A stretch of 64,000 nt of DNA from Mycolicibacterium celeriflavum (GCF_010731795.1 NZ_AP022591.1:62001-126000); one strand, 5' to 3'. Positions 29,940-39,651 are shown, counted from the stretch's first letter. Made by a program: numbers and translations. Notes: generated by a model from the letters alone, not told the origin.

Positions 29940-31112
29940 TCATGCCCGCTGGAACCCGCGCGGAGTGATCGGCAGGTAGGACCGCTGCCCGGTCGAGTAG
30001 AGCTGGCGATCACGCTCGCGCGAAGGCAGCACAACCGAACGAATCTCCATCCCTTCGGCCGCGCCTTGTAACCACCACTGCCGAGGGATGTGATAGCCGA
30101 CCACGCGGTGATCGGTGCCGTCGACGGTACCGTCGGGCTTCACCTTGATCAGCTCGTGGGTCGCGCGCTTGAGGTGGTTCCCGGCCTGCATCGTGGTGCC
30201 CCACACCGCCATCTCGACGGTCGCCTTGTTGATGTAGTTGATGGTCCCGCTCTCACCAAGGTAGCGGCGGCGGGCCACATCCCATAGGGAGTCGAGCGCC
30301 TTGGTGATGAGCACCGAAATCGATAGCTCCCGTCCAGGATTCGCGTCCTCCAGCGTGAGCCACCAGTGCGCTTCACCCTTGTCGGCGTCAGGGTGACCCT
30401 TCTTGTGGAGGTAGACGTGGATGGGCCCTTCGTGCAGCGTGACGCGCTCCCCGTTCATCGGCTGCCAGGCCACCTTCGCGTCGTCGTCATCGACGGCGAC
30501 GGCACTCACACCGTGCTTGACGGCGTTGTAGACGAAGGCGTCACCGAGAACTCGGTTTGCGCAGTCGATTAGCAACATAGCCAAGCCGTCGATGGCGTCT
30601 TCAAACTCGGCGTGAGTGAGCTGGATGCAGGAATCGACGCGGCTGACGCCACCCAGGAACACGGTGGCGATCAGCTCGCGGTCGAAGCCGTCGGCGAGGG
30701 CGGCGTCCAGCTTGGCCTTGTACTCGCGGAAGTCCGTCGAGGCCGACATGCCCAGCCAAGGACACTCGGGGTGCTCCACGTGCGCGAAGAACAGCCGGAG
30801 CAGCGCCTCGGAGGCGTGGTTGGCAGTCATCACGGCCTCCATGCGGATATACCGCTGCCGGGCCTCAGACGCCGGCGGCGGCATTGCGCCGAGGAACGCC
30901 GCACCGACCGATCGGTCAGTTCCATACAGCGGCGCGAGTTGATCGTCATTGCACGCCATCAGCGATAGCGACTCTATCCGCATCTTGATGAACTCCGCAG
31001 GGTCGGCTGTATAGAACACGGCGTTTAGCTCTGGATATTGGCCAGGGTCGAGTCGCCGCCCTTTCGGGTCGTCCTTCTCCCACGGCTTCGGCCCGCCTCG
31101 GTACTTGCCCAT
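29940..31112 (-). CDS. Hypothetical protein, 390 residues
   Basis: The frame runs from ATG 31112 (MGKYRGGPKPWEKDDPKGRR) and ends convergently 19 bp from the preceding membrane-protein gene. It is soluble and largely helical in the middle (MEAVMTANHASEALLRLFFA, DCANRVLGDAFVYNAVKHGV), with a His-Lys/Asp-rich region (HVYLHKKGHPDADKGEAHWW). I recognise no family. The good codon bias of this frame, against frequent stops elsewhere, supports a real gene. Its start would be fed by the 31113-31703 intergenic region. Confidence 0.7.
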   Translation of the reverse strand: MGKYRGGPKPWEKDDPKGRRLDPGQYPELNAVFYTADPAEFIKMRIESLSLMACNDDQLAPLYGTDRSVGAAFLGAMPPPASEARQRYIRMEAVMTANHASEALLRLFFAHVEHPECPWLGMSASTDFREYKAKLDAALADGFDRELIATVFLGGVSRVDSCIQLTHAEFEDAIDGLAMLLIDCANRVLGDAFVYNAVKHGVSAVAVDDDDAKVAWQPMNGERVTLHEGPIHVYLHKKGHPDADKGEAHWWLTLEDANPGRELSISVLITKALDSLWDVARRRYLGESGTINYINKATVEMAVWGTTMQAGNHLKRATHELIKVKPDGTVDGTDHRVVGYHIPRQWWLQGAAEGMEIRSVVLPSRERDRQLYSTGQRSYLPITPRGFQRA

Positions 31113-31703
31113 GAGCCGGAGTCTAGGAGCGGCACCCGACAACGCAACGGGCTCGGGCCCGCCACTGACGCAGGGTGTAGGAGAACGCCGGTCGCCGCCA
31201 GGGCCCGCTTCGGAAACCAGCTTCGGTTTCGCGCGATCGGAGTTGCCGTTTATTCGGCGGGAATGACCTGGATTCGACCGGAATCGGTCAGCTCTCCCGA
31301 AACGGAAGAAATGCCCTTATCCATTGTGTGACAAGCATTTTCGAGAACAACTCGGCGCGTGTACGGGAGGGCGTTCGGTAATCCGTTGATAGCAGGCAAG
31401 TCGTTGTTGGCAAGCTCCAGTCAACTGCTCGGGCGGTCCGTCGAAATAGTGCAAATCGACGACCATACACGGATTACAGTGGTGTCATTCAACACACGCG
31501 GTAGGTCACGGGCTGTAAAAGCCACGGACGTAATCGACTGGGAAAGCTACCGGTTCGCTGAGAACGACCACAGCAGGCCTGGTCCTCGATCAGTCAAGTG
31601 GCCATGCTGAGTGCCGTCGCGTGAGGACGCCTGTCGTGCGATGGGCGCGAGTCGCATGAGTCGGTGACGTTGCGACCGACTCGACGAGCTACAAGGAGTC
31701 AGG
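31113..31703. other. Intergenic region before the integrase
   Basis: About 590 bases. The only frame of note is GTG 31359 to 31610 (83 codons, containing SVEIVQIDDHTRITVVSFN), which has no recognised domain and weak start signals; I leave it as a possible small gene. An AAGGAG ribosome site for the integrase lies at 31692-31697. Confidence 0.35.
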
Positions 31704-32874
31704 ATGGCAGGCAGGCCCCCGCTGCGAATCGGGCAGCACGGCAAGATCAGCCGTAAGTACGTCGGCGGGGGAATATGGGAGGCCCAGTGCCGCTACCGGG
31801 ACGCAGACGGAGTTACCCGCCGGGTGCGGCGCTTCGGCCCTGCGGACGAACATGATCGCCATGGCAAGCTTGCTGAGGATGCGCTGATTGAGGCGCTAGC
31901 GCAGCGGCGCCCACCCACAGCCGCAGGCGAGGTAGGAATCGACACGCCGGTTATGCGCTGGTGGACACCCACCTTCTGCGCTTGGAGGAGGAGGGGCGCA
32001 AGGCCACCACACTCGACACATACCGCATCGTTGCCGCGAAGCTGCGGACCAAACTGGGCGGCGTTCGGGTGGGGGAGGCCACCGCAGCCCGGATTGACGC
32101 GGCGCTGGATCCATGAGCAAGACTCATGGCGCTGGCATGGCGCGCCATTCGAAAGTGATCCTGCGCGGTGGAATGCAGCTTGCCGTCATGGCGAATGTGA
32201 TTGGCACGAACCCTGTTCGGGACGTCGATCCAATCAAGTCCAAGCGGCCACCCAAGGGTGCCCCGCCGCTGACAGCCGATCAACTCCGCGACCTTCTCGC
32301 AGCACTCCGAGCGTCGGACTACTGCCGTCAGCATGACCTTGCGGACCCGTTCACTCTGTTCATCGCAACCGGCTTGAGGCGAAGCGAACTACTCGGCTTG
32401 CGGTGGAATGATTTCGATGAGACAGCGGGAACCCTGACCATTGCCGGCAAGGTCAGCAGGGTCAAAGGTGAGGGCTTGCGCTGGGAGGCTGAGACGAAGA
32501 CGGCAGCCGGCCGCCGCACGCTAGCCCTGCCTCGCTTCGCTGTCGACGCACTGAAGCAGCGGCGTTCGTTGCCCTATCTCGGTGAGCACCCTGAGATCCT
32601 CTTCCCGTCCACAGCGGGCACCTGGCGCGACCCAAGCAACTTCGGCAGGGAATGGCGCAGAGTCCGTGAGGAGCTTTGCGTGCCCGACGTCACAACGCAC
32701 AGCTTCCGGAAGTCCGTCGCCACGCTGATCGACGACAAGGGGCTGTCGGCCCGAATCGGCGCCGATCATCTTGGGCACCGAAGGGCGAGCATGACGCAGG
32801 ACGTCTACATGGCACGCGGCAAAATTCACCCAGAGGTCGCGAACGTGCTGGATGACGCAATAAGCGACGCATAA
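31704..32874 (+). pseudogene. int: Tyrosine integrase of element I, two frameshifts
   Basis: Three frames carry one integrase. Frame one (31704 to about 31955) has the AP2-like DNA-binding start (GKISRKYVGGGIWEAQCRYR). Frame two (about 31955-32107) continues LVDTHLLRLEEEGRKATTLD. Frame three (from 32108) holds the catalytic domain with Arg in TGLRRSEL, His and Arg in THSFRKSV, DHLGHRRASM and the nucleophile Tyr in TQDVYMARG. Each break is repaired by adding one C (near 31957 and near 32108), so two single-base deletions are likely. Its position beside tRNA-Lys identifies it as the integrase that inserted element I. Confidence 0.88.
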
Positions 32875-32881
32875 GCGTCGC
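32864..32881. terminator. Bidirectional terminator between integrase and tRNA-Lys
   Basis: GCGACGC-ATAA-GCGTCGC, a 7-bp perfect stem whose loop contains the integrase stop codon. It could end both the integrase (rightward) and tRNA-Lys (leftward) transcripts. It overlaps the candidate arm-type repeat at 32868-32879. Confidence 0.5.
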
Positions 32882-32916
32882 ATTGCGACTGAGTCAAGCC
32901 AGAAAACCGACTGTGA

Positions 32917-32991
<75 letters not shown>

Positions 32992-33148
32992 GCGGGTGCG
33001 ACAATAACAGGCCCCGCCGCGCAGGGTGAAATTCCTACCGACCCGGGTGGTCGACGACGCCGGCGTGGCGCCTCGTGTCCGAGATTGCCCTTAGACTGTT
33101 GCCAAGAATCATCGATTTGTCAGCCCTGTTTGCGAGGTGGAGTGAGCA

Positions 33149-34366
33149 ATGTGGCGAGTCCGTTCAGTGGCCCGTCCGCGTCGACGCGCATGGTTGGTGG
33201 CTCTTGCGCTGGTTCCCGCCGTGGCGCTGGGGCTGTCCGCATGCGGTGGCAACTCGGCGCCGCCACCGCCGCAGGTGATCGAACACAAGGGCACCCCGTT
33301 TGGTGACCTGCTGATTCCGAAGCTCACGGCCTCGGTGACGGACGGCGCAGTCGGGGTGAGCGTGGATACTCCGGTGACCGTCAGCGCGGGGGATGGCGTG
33401 CTCGGCGCGGTCACCATGGTGAACGAGTCCGGCAAGTCCGTTGCCGGCAAGTTCAGTCCCGACGGGCTGTCCTGGTCCACCACCGAACCGCTCGGCTTCA
33501 ACAAGAGCTACACGCTGACGGCGGAATCGCTAGGGCTCGGCGGGGCCACCACCAGGGAGATGACGTTCGAGACCCATTCGCCGGAAAACCTGACGATGCC
33601 CTACGTGATTCCCAACGAGGGTGAGGTTGTCGGCGTCGGGCAGCCGGTCGCAATCCGGTTCGACGAGAACATCCCCAATCGGCTGGCCGCTCAGAGAGCC
33701 ATCAAGATCAAGACCGACCCGCCGGTCGAGGGCGCGTTCTACTGGCTGAGCAACCGCGAGGTGCGGTGGCGGCCTGCGAAGTACTGGAAGCCGGGCACCA
33801 AGGTCGAGGTCGCGGTCAACACCTACGGCGTCGACCTCGGCGACGGCCTGTTCGGCCAGGACAACGTGAGCACGCGCTTCACCATCGGCGACGAGGTGAT
33901 CACCACCATCGACGACAGCACCAAGACGCTGACCGTCAAACGCAACGGCGAGGTGATCAAGACCATGCCGGTGTCGATGGGCAAGAACAGCACGCCGACC
34001 AACAACGGCACCTACATCGTCGGCGACCGCCTCTCGCACATGGTGATGGATTCGTCCACCTACGGCGTTCCGGTCAACTCGCCCAACGGGTATCGCACTG
34101 AGGTGGACTGGGCCACCCAGATCTCCTACAGCGGCATCTATGTGCACGCCGCGCCGTGGTCGGTGGGCAGCCAAGGCTACAGCAACGTCAGCCACGGCTG
34201 CATCAACGTCAGCACGAGCAACGGGCGATGGTTCCACGACAACTCCAAGCGCGGGGACATCGTCGAGATCGTCAACACCGTGGGATCCACACTCCCCGGC
34301 ACCGACGGTCTGGGTGACTGGAACATCCCGTGGGAGCAGTGGAAAGCGGGCAACGCCGGCGTCTGA
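33149..34366 (+). CDS. L,D-transpeptidase lipoprotein (LdtMt2-like)
   Basis: The product is 405 residues, the orthologue of Rv2518c/LdtMt2 by order and sequence. The enzyme makes 3-3 cross-links between meso-DAP residues of peptidoglycan on the outer face of the membrane and is a target of carbapenems. An N-terminal basic segment, hydrophobic core ([17 protein letters not shown]) and lipobox LSAC mark a lipoprotein. Two Ig-like domains follow, then the YkuD catalytic domain with HGCINVS: catalytic Cys is residue 351, with the His of VHAAP upstream and a C-terminal subdomain ([11 protein letters not shown]). ATG 33149 has GAGGTGG 8 nt upstream. It is the only protein-coding gene left between the two integrated elements. 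Confidence 0.96.
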   Translation: MWRVRSVARPRRRAWLVALALVPAVALGLSACGGNSAPPPPQVIEHKGTPFGDLLIPKLTASVTDGAVGVSVDTPVTVSAGDGVLGAVTMVNESGKSVAGKFSPDGLSWSTTEPLGFNKSYTLTAESLGLGGATTREMTFETHSPENLTMPYVIPNEGEVVGVGQPVAIRFDENIPNRLAAQRAIKIKTDPPVEGAFYWLSNREVRWRPAKYWKPGTKVEVAVNTYGVDLGDGLFGQDNVSTRFTIGDEVITTIDDSTKTLTVKRNGEVIKTMPVSMGKNSTPTNNGTYIVGDRLSHMVMDSSTYGVPVNSPNGYRTEVDWATQISYSGIYVHAAPWSVGSQGYSNVSHGCINVSTSNGRWFHDNSKRGDIVEIVNTVGSTLPGTDGLGDWNIPWEQWKAGNAGV

Positions 34367-34378
34367 CCCTGAAAACGC

Positions 34379-34417
34379 CGAACGCGGCCCTCAGCATCCC
34401 TGCGAGGGCCGCGTTCG
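34379..34417. terminator. Bidirectional terminator downstream of ldt
   Basis: CGAACGCGGCCCTC and GAGGGCCGCGTTCG form a perfect 14-bp stem with an 11-nt loop, 12 bp after the ldt stop. Before element II inserted it would also have terminated tRNA-His, which ran toward it from the right. Confidence 0.8.
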
Positions 34418-34420
34418 TGT

Positions 34421-34474
34421 CTGCGGGGTGGCTGACGGGACTCGAACCCGCGACATCCAGGATCACAACCTGGT
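34421..34474. repeat. attL of element II (tRNA-His 3' fragment)
   Basis: Fifty-four bases identical to 47418-47471. The copy includes the acceptor, T arm and anticodon stem-loop of tRNA-His but lacks the 5' half, so it is not a functional tRNA. Confidence 0.94.
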
Positions 34475-34525
34475 TGCAAAAAGCGCATATATACGCAGGT
34501 CAGAGCTTATTTCTTGAGGGCGATT

Positions 34526-34536
34526 TTGCAACCTTA
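34526..34536. promoter_or_regulatory. Candidate integrase arm-type site
   Basis: TTGCAACCTTA, about 52 bp inside attL. The same 11-mer recurs at 34595-34605 and, inverted, at 34590-34600 and 47350-47360 near the other end of the element. Confidence 0.5.
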
Positions 34537-34589
34537 TTGTGGACTAAAGTGCCTGTTGATAGACACAAAATCCCAGCTGAGAGTTGCTA

Positions 34590-34605
34590 TAAGGTTGCAA
34601 CCTTA
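34590..34605. promoter_or_regulatory. Palindromic site upstream of the integrase
   Basis: TAAGGTTGCAACCTTA, a perfect 16-bp palindrome 17 bp before the integrase start codon, made of two inverted copies of the arm-type 11-mer. Probably an integrase binding site that also lets it regulate its own expression. Confidence 0.55.
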
Positions 34606-34622
34606 AGTGCTACGGTAGCGCC

Positions 34623-35789
34623 ATGAGGACGGCCAAGAAAGACGGTCAGGGCGTTACAGCTAGACGGCGCTCATGGGGCACCTTGCGCACCATGCGCAAC
34701 GGCCGGATACAGGCGTCCTACGTCCACGAGGACGGTCACCGCTACTACGCAACCCACACGTTCGACGCCAAGATCGACGCCGAGGGTTGGCTAGCCAACG
34801 AGCGTAAACTGATCGCGCTGGGGGAGTGGTCACCGCCCGAAGCCCGTGCCAAGGCGAAGCTGCTCGCCGGTGTCACTCTCCGCGAGTATGCCGAGCAATG
34901 GCTATTGCATCGCGACCTTACCCCTAAGACCCGGTCGCTGTACCGGTCCCTACTCGACTCCCGCATCCTGCCCGTACTGGGCGATGAGTTTCTCCGCGCT
35001 GTTACGCCGGCGATGGTGCGCGGATGGTGGGTCGGGCTGGGGAAAGCTACGCCCACCCGCAACACGCACGCCTACCAACTCCTCAAGGCCATGTTCAACA
35101 CCGCCGTGCAGGACAAGGCGGCGACCGAGAACCCGTGTCAGATCAAGGCGGCGGGGAAGCCACCCAAGGCCCGCGATGTTGACGTGCTGACACCGGCCGA
35201 ACTGGTCACGGTGGCCCAATCCGCACCGGAGCGCTACCGGGTCGCAGTGCCGCTGGCCGCGTGGTGTGGCCTGCGATTCGGCGAGCTGATCGAACTTCGC
35301 AGGAAAGACGTCCACACGTCGGGGGATCGCATGGTGCTCAAAATCCGCAGGGCGGCAACCCGCGTGGACAACGAGCTAGTGGTGGGCGTGCCCAAGACCG
35401 ACGCGGGCATCCGTGACGTGACCGTGCCGCCGCATGTCGCAGCGATGCTGAAGGCCCACATGTCGAGATACACGGGCAGCGGTCCCGAGGCCTTCCTGTT
35501 CACGACGACGCGCGGCCAGCGGCTCTCTACTACAGCGTTCACGAAATCCGTGAAACGGGGTTTCACCAACGTGGGGAAGCCAGACATGCGGGTCCATGAT
35601 CTTCGCCATGTCGGGGCCACGCTCGCCGCGCAGGCAGGTGCGACCACCAAAGAACTGATGAAGCGGCTAGGGCACACCACGCCCGCGATGAGCATGCGCT
35701 ATCAGCATGCCGCCGCTGAGCGTGATGCGGCAATCGCCGACGCCCTCTCTCGGCTCGCCGAAGCGCCGTCTATCACGTCAGGGCGCTAA
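34623..35789 (+). CDS. int: Tyrosine integrase of element II
   Basis: The product is 388 residues and undamaged. N-terminal arm-binding region (GTLRTMRNGRIQASYVHEDG), a core-binding domain (TLREYAEQWLLHRDLTPKTR) and the catalytic domain with Arg in CGLRFGEL, Lys in VPKTDAGIRDVTV, His/Arg in HDLRHVGATL, His in LGHTTPAMSM and the nucleophile Tyr in RYQH. It lies just inside attL in the 3' end of tRNA-His and should catalyse integration there. An additional directionality factor would be needed for excision, probably the HTH gene at 38569. Confidence 0.95.
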   Translation: MRTAKKDGQGVTARRRSWGTLRTMRNGRIQASYVHEDGHRYYATHTFDAKIDAEGWLANERKLIALGEWSPPEARAKAKLLAGVTLREYAEQWLLHRDLTPKTRSLYRSLLDSRILPVLGDEFLRAVTPAMVRGWWVGLGKATPTRNTHAYQLLKAMFNTAVQDKAATENPCQIKAAGKPPKARDVDVLTPAELVTVAQSAPERYRVAVPLAAWCGLRFGELIELRRKDVHTSGDRMVLKIRRAATRVDNELVVGVPKTDAGIRDVTVPPHVAAMLKAHMSRYTGSGPEAFLFTTTRGQRLSTTAFTKSVKRGFTNVGKPDMRVHDLRHVGATLAAQAGATTKELMKRLGHTTPAMSMRYQHAAAERDAAIADALSRLAEAPSITSGR

Positions 35790-35897
35790 CCATCGGTACA
35801 GGCCGGTGTGAAGTCAGTCACAACTTGCGCTAGTGTTTTGTAGCAGAGCCTCCCACAAAAGGGCTTATGGCCTTGTGTAGCAAGTGGTTTAGACTGC

Positions 35898-35919
35898 AAG
35901 TACATGCCTGCGTGTACTT
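35898..35919. promoter_or_regulatory. Candidate operator
   Basis: AAGTACA-tgcctgcg-TGTACTT, a perfect 7-bp inverted repeat in the promoter region that would lead into the HTH gene at 38569 if the IS21 copy were absent. Likely a repressor site of the element. Confidence 0.45.
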
Positions 35920-36042
35920 CTATCGTTGACGTATGAGTGTCGCCTGCCAGGGTGATGGGACCACCGTTTTGCCATGAGGATGGGACCGGTTGTTTCCGGT
36001 CGCGGGCCGTGTGGTGATGGTGACCGATGATGGTGCCGCCGG

Positions 36043-36853
36043 TCAATCCGACGGATTGGTGTGGGCCGGATTTGCGGGGCGGGGTTTCTGGCGCTGCCGG
36101 TAGGACTCGCCTTCGACGACGAGTTCGTAGGCCGCGGATTGCAGCCGGTCCATCGCGGATTGGGCAAGGAGTGGGTCGGCCATCATGGTCAGGATCTCTG
36201 GTGGTTCACGGTTGCTGGTGATGATGGTCGACGCGGTGCGGTGGCGCTCGACGATGAGCTCGTAGAAGTCGCTGGTTTCGGTGGCTTCGAGCCGGTGCAG
36301 CGCGAGGTCGTCGATGATGAGTAGCTCGACGCGGTGTAGTTTGCGCATCTCGTCTTCGTAGGTGGCGTCCAGGCGGGCACCGCGTAGGCGTTTGAACAGT
36401 TTGTCGGCGCGTTCGGTGTGCACGCTGTGGTGACGCCGGACGGCGACGTGCCCTAATGCGTTGGCCAGGAACGTTTTCCGACTCCGACCGGCCCCATGAT
36501 GAGCACGTTGTAGGCGTCGGCGAGGAATCGCAGCGAGGTCAGCTCTGCCCACAGTTGTTGGTCGTAGGTGATCGCTGCGGTGTCGTCCCAGGCGTGTAGC
36601 TGCATCTGCGGGTCCAGGTGAGCGGCTTTGGCGCGCCGTGCTGCGGATTGGCGGTCGCGGCGGGTGACCTCGTCAGCCAGCAGCATCTCCAGGAAGTCGT
36701 GGTGCGGCAGCCGATTAGACCGGGCCAGCGCCAGCCGCTCGGGCAGGGTGTCGAGCAGCTGGCCGAGCTTGAGGCGGCGCATCAGCGCTTTGAGGTCGCT
36801 GGAGACCTCGATCGGCTTGACCGCCGGGGTGGTGTCGGTCGGGCGGGGCTCAT
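36043..36853 (-). pseudogene. istB: IstB remnant, frameshifted
   Basis: The natural start is ATG 36853, overlapping the istA stop (ATGA). One base seems lost near 36839 (restores MSPARPDTTPAVKPIEVSSD) and one in an A run near 36474, exactly in Walker A: GPVGVGK is followed in the other frame by TFLANALGH. Walker B LLIIDDLALH and the ITSNREP segment are intact downstream. Nonfunctional as written. Confidence 0.88.
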
Positions 36854-38401
36854 GAGGGCCTCCGCACCGTGAAGTCGGTGGCAGAGCGGACGAACCGCGA
36901 CGCCGTCGCTGGCGGTTTCGCCATCAGCGGCAGCTGCTCGCCCGCACCCCGGGACAGCATGCGCTCGATCAGCCCGACGTCGATGACTTCGGCGTCCAGC
37001 GCGCGGCGGCAGGCGTCATCGGCCGCGCCCGCGCCGTGGCGACGCACCAGCCCGAGCAGCCGGTAGACCTGGCGCATCTTGGTCCACGGCAGCGGATGCT
37101 CCAGCACCGCCGCGGCATACGCGCCGACATGGTCACCGTGCGCTGATGCCTTGCGCTGCAGGGTGTTCAGATCCCGCATCGCATAGACCGACGCCTCGGC
37201 CGGCAGATCGGCGGGATCGGTCTGGCGGCGCCCGGCGCGACGACGGGGTGGACCTTGATCAGCTCACCGCGCCAATACAGTTTGACCGTGCGCGCATCGG
37301 CCCGGGCATCCAGCCGCCGACCCACCAGCTCCCCGGGGACGCTGTAGAGGGCCTTGGCGATCTGCACGTGCCGATCCGGGGCGACCTTGGGATGGGTCCA
37401 GGTCGGGATGTCGAACACGTCATCGGGTGCCGCCTTGAGCTTGGGTGCCTCGTCGGTGGCGAACACCTCGGCGGGCCGGCATCGGGTGGTGCCGTGCACC
37501 CGCATCCCGGCCACCTGCGCACACCACTGCTGGGCTCGCGCCCGGCAGTCGTCGATGTCGCGGAACTGTTCTCCGGCGAAGAAATTCGACCTCACATACG
37601 GCACACTGCGCTCGACCCGCGGCTTGTCGCGCGGGCTGCGTACCCGGGCGGGGTCCACGGCGAACCCACGAGCCTGGGCGTACTCGCGAAACGCGTCGTT
37701 GAGCTTGGGGTCGGTCGCATCGGCCTTATCGACGATGGCCTTCATATTGTCGGGGATCACCACCGCGAACACCCCGCCGAAGAACGCCCAGGCAGCCTCG
37801 AACCCGCCGATCACATCATTGAGTGTTTGGCGGTAGGTCGGCCAGACGAACATATGCCGCGAATACACCGCGGTGAAGATCAACCCGTGCACCACCCGGC
37901 GGCGCCCGTCGGCTGCGTCGGTGAGCATGCCCAGCCGGCCGAAGTCGACCTGCACTTCGGCGCCCGGCTCACCGTCGGCCACCCGAACCGTGGTCTGCCG
38001 CTGCCCGAACCCCAATTCCGTTACCGCATAGCGGTGCAACGTTCGATACGACACCACCACACCACGGCGGCCCAGCAGTGTGTGCACCTTGGTCAGCGTC
38101 AGGTCCTGATCCAGCCACGCCTTGATCTGCTCGCCCTGAGCGGCGATGGTCTCCACGCCTCGCTCTTGCCGTTGGGCCGACTCGGCCGCACCCCGGCGAT
38201 CACCGCCGCCAACAGCTCATCGGTCAGCTGGCAGACATCGCCGTCACGGTCCAGCCCGCACGCGCGTGCCCGATCCACATAACGGCGCACGGTCTTGCGG
38301 TCGGTGCCCGATAGCCGGGCCACCTCACGCAGTCCTCGACCCTGCAGCCACAGCCGCAGCATCTCCTTGATTTCGATCACCGACACCTCCCGGTAGCTCA
38401 T
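36850..38401 (-). pseudogene. istA: IstA remnant, two frameshifts
   Basis: The start is ATG 38401 (MSYREVSVIEIKEMLRLWLQ, an HTH with LREVARLSGTDRKTVRRYV). The frame changes near 38158 (a G is missing; then ETIAAQGEQIKAWL) and again near 37231 (a G is missing; then RQTDPADLPAEASVYAMRD). The DDE core is readable in the middle part: VQVDFGRLG, IPDNMKAIVDK and DKPRVERSVPYVR. Each break is explained by one deleted base. Confidence 0.88.
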
Positions 38402-38568
38402 TCGGCCAATACAGCGGCCGAACGACCGGAAGCCCCGAAGCCACGCCGGGGTGGTCCCATAACTGGCAAAGCAGCCAGCCCGGTGGTCCCATCAGTGGCA
38501 AGCAGGCGGTCCCATACTCATGGCAAAACCGGCGCCGAGCTGGTCCCTTCTAGCTGGCAGCCGACAGT

Positions 38569-38778
38569 ATGAGCACAAAAGGACAGGTCGGGGTACAGAA
38601 GTCGCTTCCGGCCCTGCTGAGTATTCAACAATCCGCAGACGTGTTCGGGTTGTCGGCGAAGACTATCCGGCGCTGGCTCGCTGAGGGCCGGATTAAAGGC
38701 TGCCGCCTCGGTAAGCGAACGATACGCATTGACCGGGACAGCCTGCTGGCCGTCGCGCGGCCGATGGGTGCGCGGTGA
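38569..38778 (+). CDS. Excisionase-like helix-turn-helix protein
   Basis: A 69-residue MerR/Xis-type winged helix: LLSIQQSADVFGLSAKTIRR then GRIKGCRLGKRTIRIDRDSL. Small proteins of this type next to an integrase usually act as recombination directionality factors or regulators. Its ATG (38569) lies inside the 7-bp IS21 target duplication, so the coding sequence is intact but its natural promoter and ribosome site now lie across the IS at about 35790-35930. Expression would need a promoter in the IS end. Confidence 0.85.
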   Translation: MSTKGQVGVQKSLPALLSIQQSADVFGLSAKTIRRWLAEGRIKGCRLGKRTIRIDRDSLLAVARPMGAR

Positions 38779-38831
38779 GGGTCGAGGTTCTGAGCGGGAT
38801 CGCAGTGAATCTCGACGGTGGCGCGGCGTGA
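38775..38831 (+). CDS. 18-codon coupling ORF
   Basis: GTG 38775 to TGA 38831 (VRVEVLSGIAVNLDGGAA). It overlaps the HTH gene stop by 4 bp (GTGA) and its own stop overlaps the next gene's GTG start by 4 bp, so it bridges two genes by translational coupling. It could be a leader-type peptide or chance. Confidence 0.35.
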   Translation: MRVEVLSGIAVNLDGGAA

Positions 38832-39319
38832 AACCTGCTCCGGCTGCACAAGACCCAATTGATAGTCTTAAAAAGACGGGAAAGCGCGGACCGACGTCGA
38901 AGTGGCAGCCCATCGCCGGGCATCCCGACTTTCAGCTTCATCCGGACGGCAGGGTCCGCAAGACCTCAAACCGGCACCCTGTGACCGACCCATTCCTACT
39001 CGATGAACTGCGCGGTGAGCAGACGGCTCCGTCCTCGCGACCGTGGTACCTGCGGTGCTGCGGCCGACGCTGGCATGGTTCGTTGTTTGCCGCGCGGATG
39101 CATCAAGCGAAATGCCTCGAATACACGAAACACGAACGTCCGCACGCGGTTCGGGGCAGAGCGGCAGTCCATGCGCGTCACCGCACATCCGATACCGGCG
39201 GCACCGGTGATGCCCGCCTCCGCGTGCTCGACGTCCCGCCGAGGATTCTGTTCGGGGAGTACGGCGGCGACCTCTGGATCACGTTTGTGCCGCCCACGGT
39301 GGCCGACGACTTCAACTGA
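38828..39319 (+). CDS. Hypothetical phage-type protein with NUMOD4-like N-terminus
   Basis: The product is 163 residues from GTG 38828. WQPIAGHPDFQLHPDGRVRK resembles the NUMOD4 motif found at the N-terminus of HNH endonucleases, but no HNH core follows; instead there is a Cys/His-rich section (YLRCCGRRWHGSLFAARMHQ). It may bind DNA. It belongs to the early gene string after the HTH gene. Confidence 0.6.
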   Translation: MKPAPAAQDPIDSLKKTGKRGPTSKWQPIAGHPDFQLHPDGRVRKTSNRHPVTDPFLLDELRGEQTAPSSRPWYLRCCGRRWHGSLFAARMHQAKCLEYTKHERPHAVRGRAAVHARHRTSDTGGTGDARLRVLDVPPRILFGEYGGDLWITFVPPTVADDFN

Positions 39320-39366
39320 GAGCCGGATACGGCTGTCCAAATCTCGTGACTCACAAGGAATTCGAC

Positions 39367-39594
39367 ATGATGTGCAACCGTGGGCGGCACCTGATCAAGG
39401 TGGCTGGCCGGCCGTGCTCGCAGTGCGCGAAAGAGCGGCAGACCGCGCAGCGTCACCGCAACGCCGAAGGCCGGAAGCTGGCCCAAGCACTACAGGATCG
39501 CCGTGTCCCGCTTGATCCCGACCGGATCGCCGAAGGCCACCGACTGCTAGTCGTGCTTGACATGGCCCGCGCCGTGGATCGCGAAATCCGTTGA
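39367..39594 (+). CDS. Small zinc-finger-like protein
   Basis: The product is 75 residues. ATG 39367 (a second ATG follows at 39370) has AAGGAA 6 nt upstream. CNRGRHLIKVAGRPCSQC gives a possible Cys/His metal site, followed by a basic helix (RQTAQRHRNAEGRKLAQAL). Probably a nucleic-acid-binding early protein. Confidence 0.6.
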   Translation: MMCNRGRHLIKVAGRPCSQCAKERQTAQRHRNAEGRKLAQALQDRRVPLDPDRIAEGHRLLVVLDMARAVDREIR

Positions 39595-39651
39595 ACTCAA
39601 CCAAAAGAACTGCGTGTAATGGAATAAGCGGACAATGGGGGATCTATCTTT

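Larger units (their letters stand above)
35938..38566. mobile_element. Decayed IS21-family insertion sequence
   Basis: The element is 2629 bp. The left end TGTCGCCTGCCAG and the inverted right end TGTCGGCTGCCAG are imperfect terminal repeats, each followed after 6 nt by GGGACCA. It is flanked by a 7-bp duplication GTATGAG (35931-35937 and 38567-38573). Both transposition genes, read leftward, are frameshifted. It is a different subgroup from the intact copy at 17435, with different ends. Confidence 0.92.

Noticed and set aside
32113..32874. Stand-alone 253-residue integrase
   Set aside because: It is only the catalytic part; the missing N-terminal parts are found just upstream in the other two frames.
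34421..34474. A second tRNA-His gene
   Set aside because: The D arm and 5' acceptor strand are missing; it is the attachment-site copy.
35786..36046. 86-codon minus-strand frame across the left end of the second IS21
   Set aside because: It spans the IS boundary and target duplication, so it cannot be an ancestral gene.
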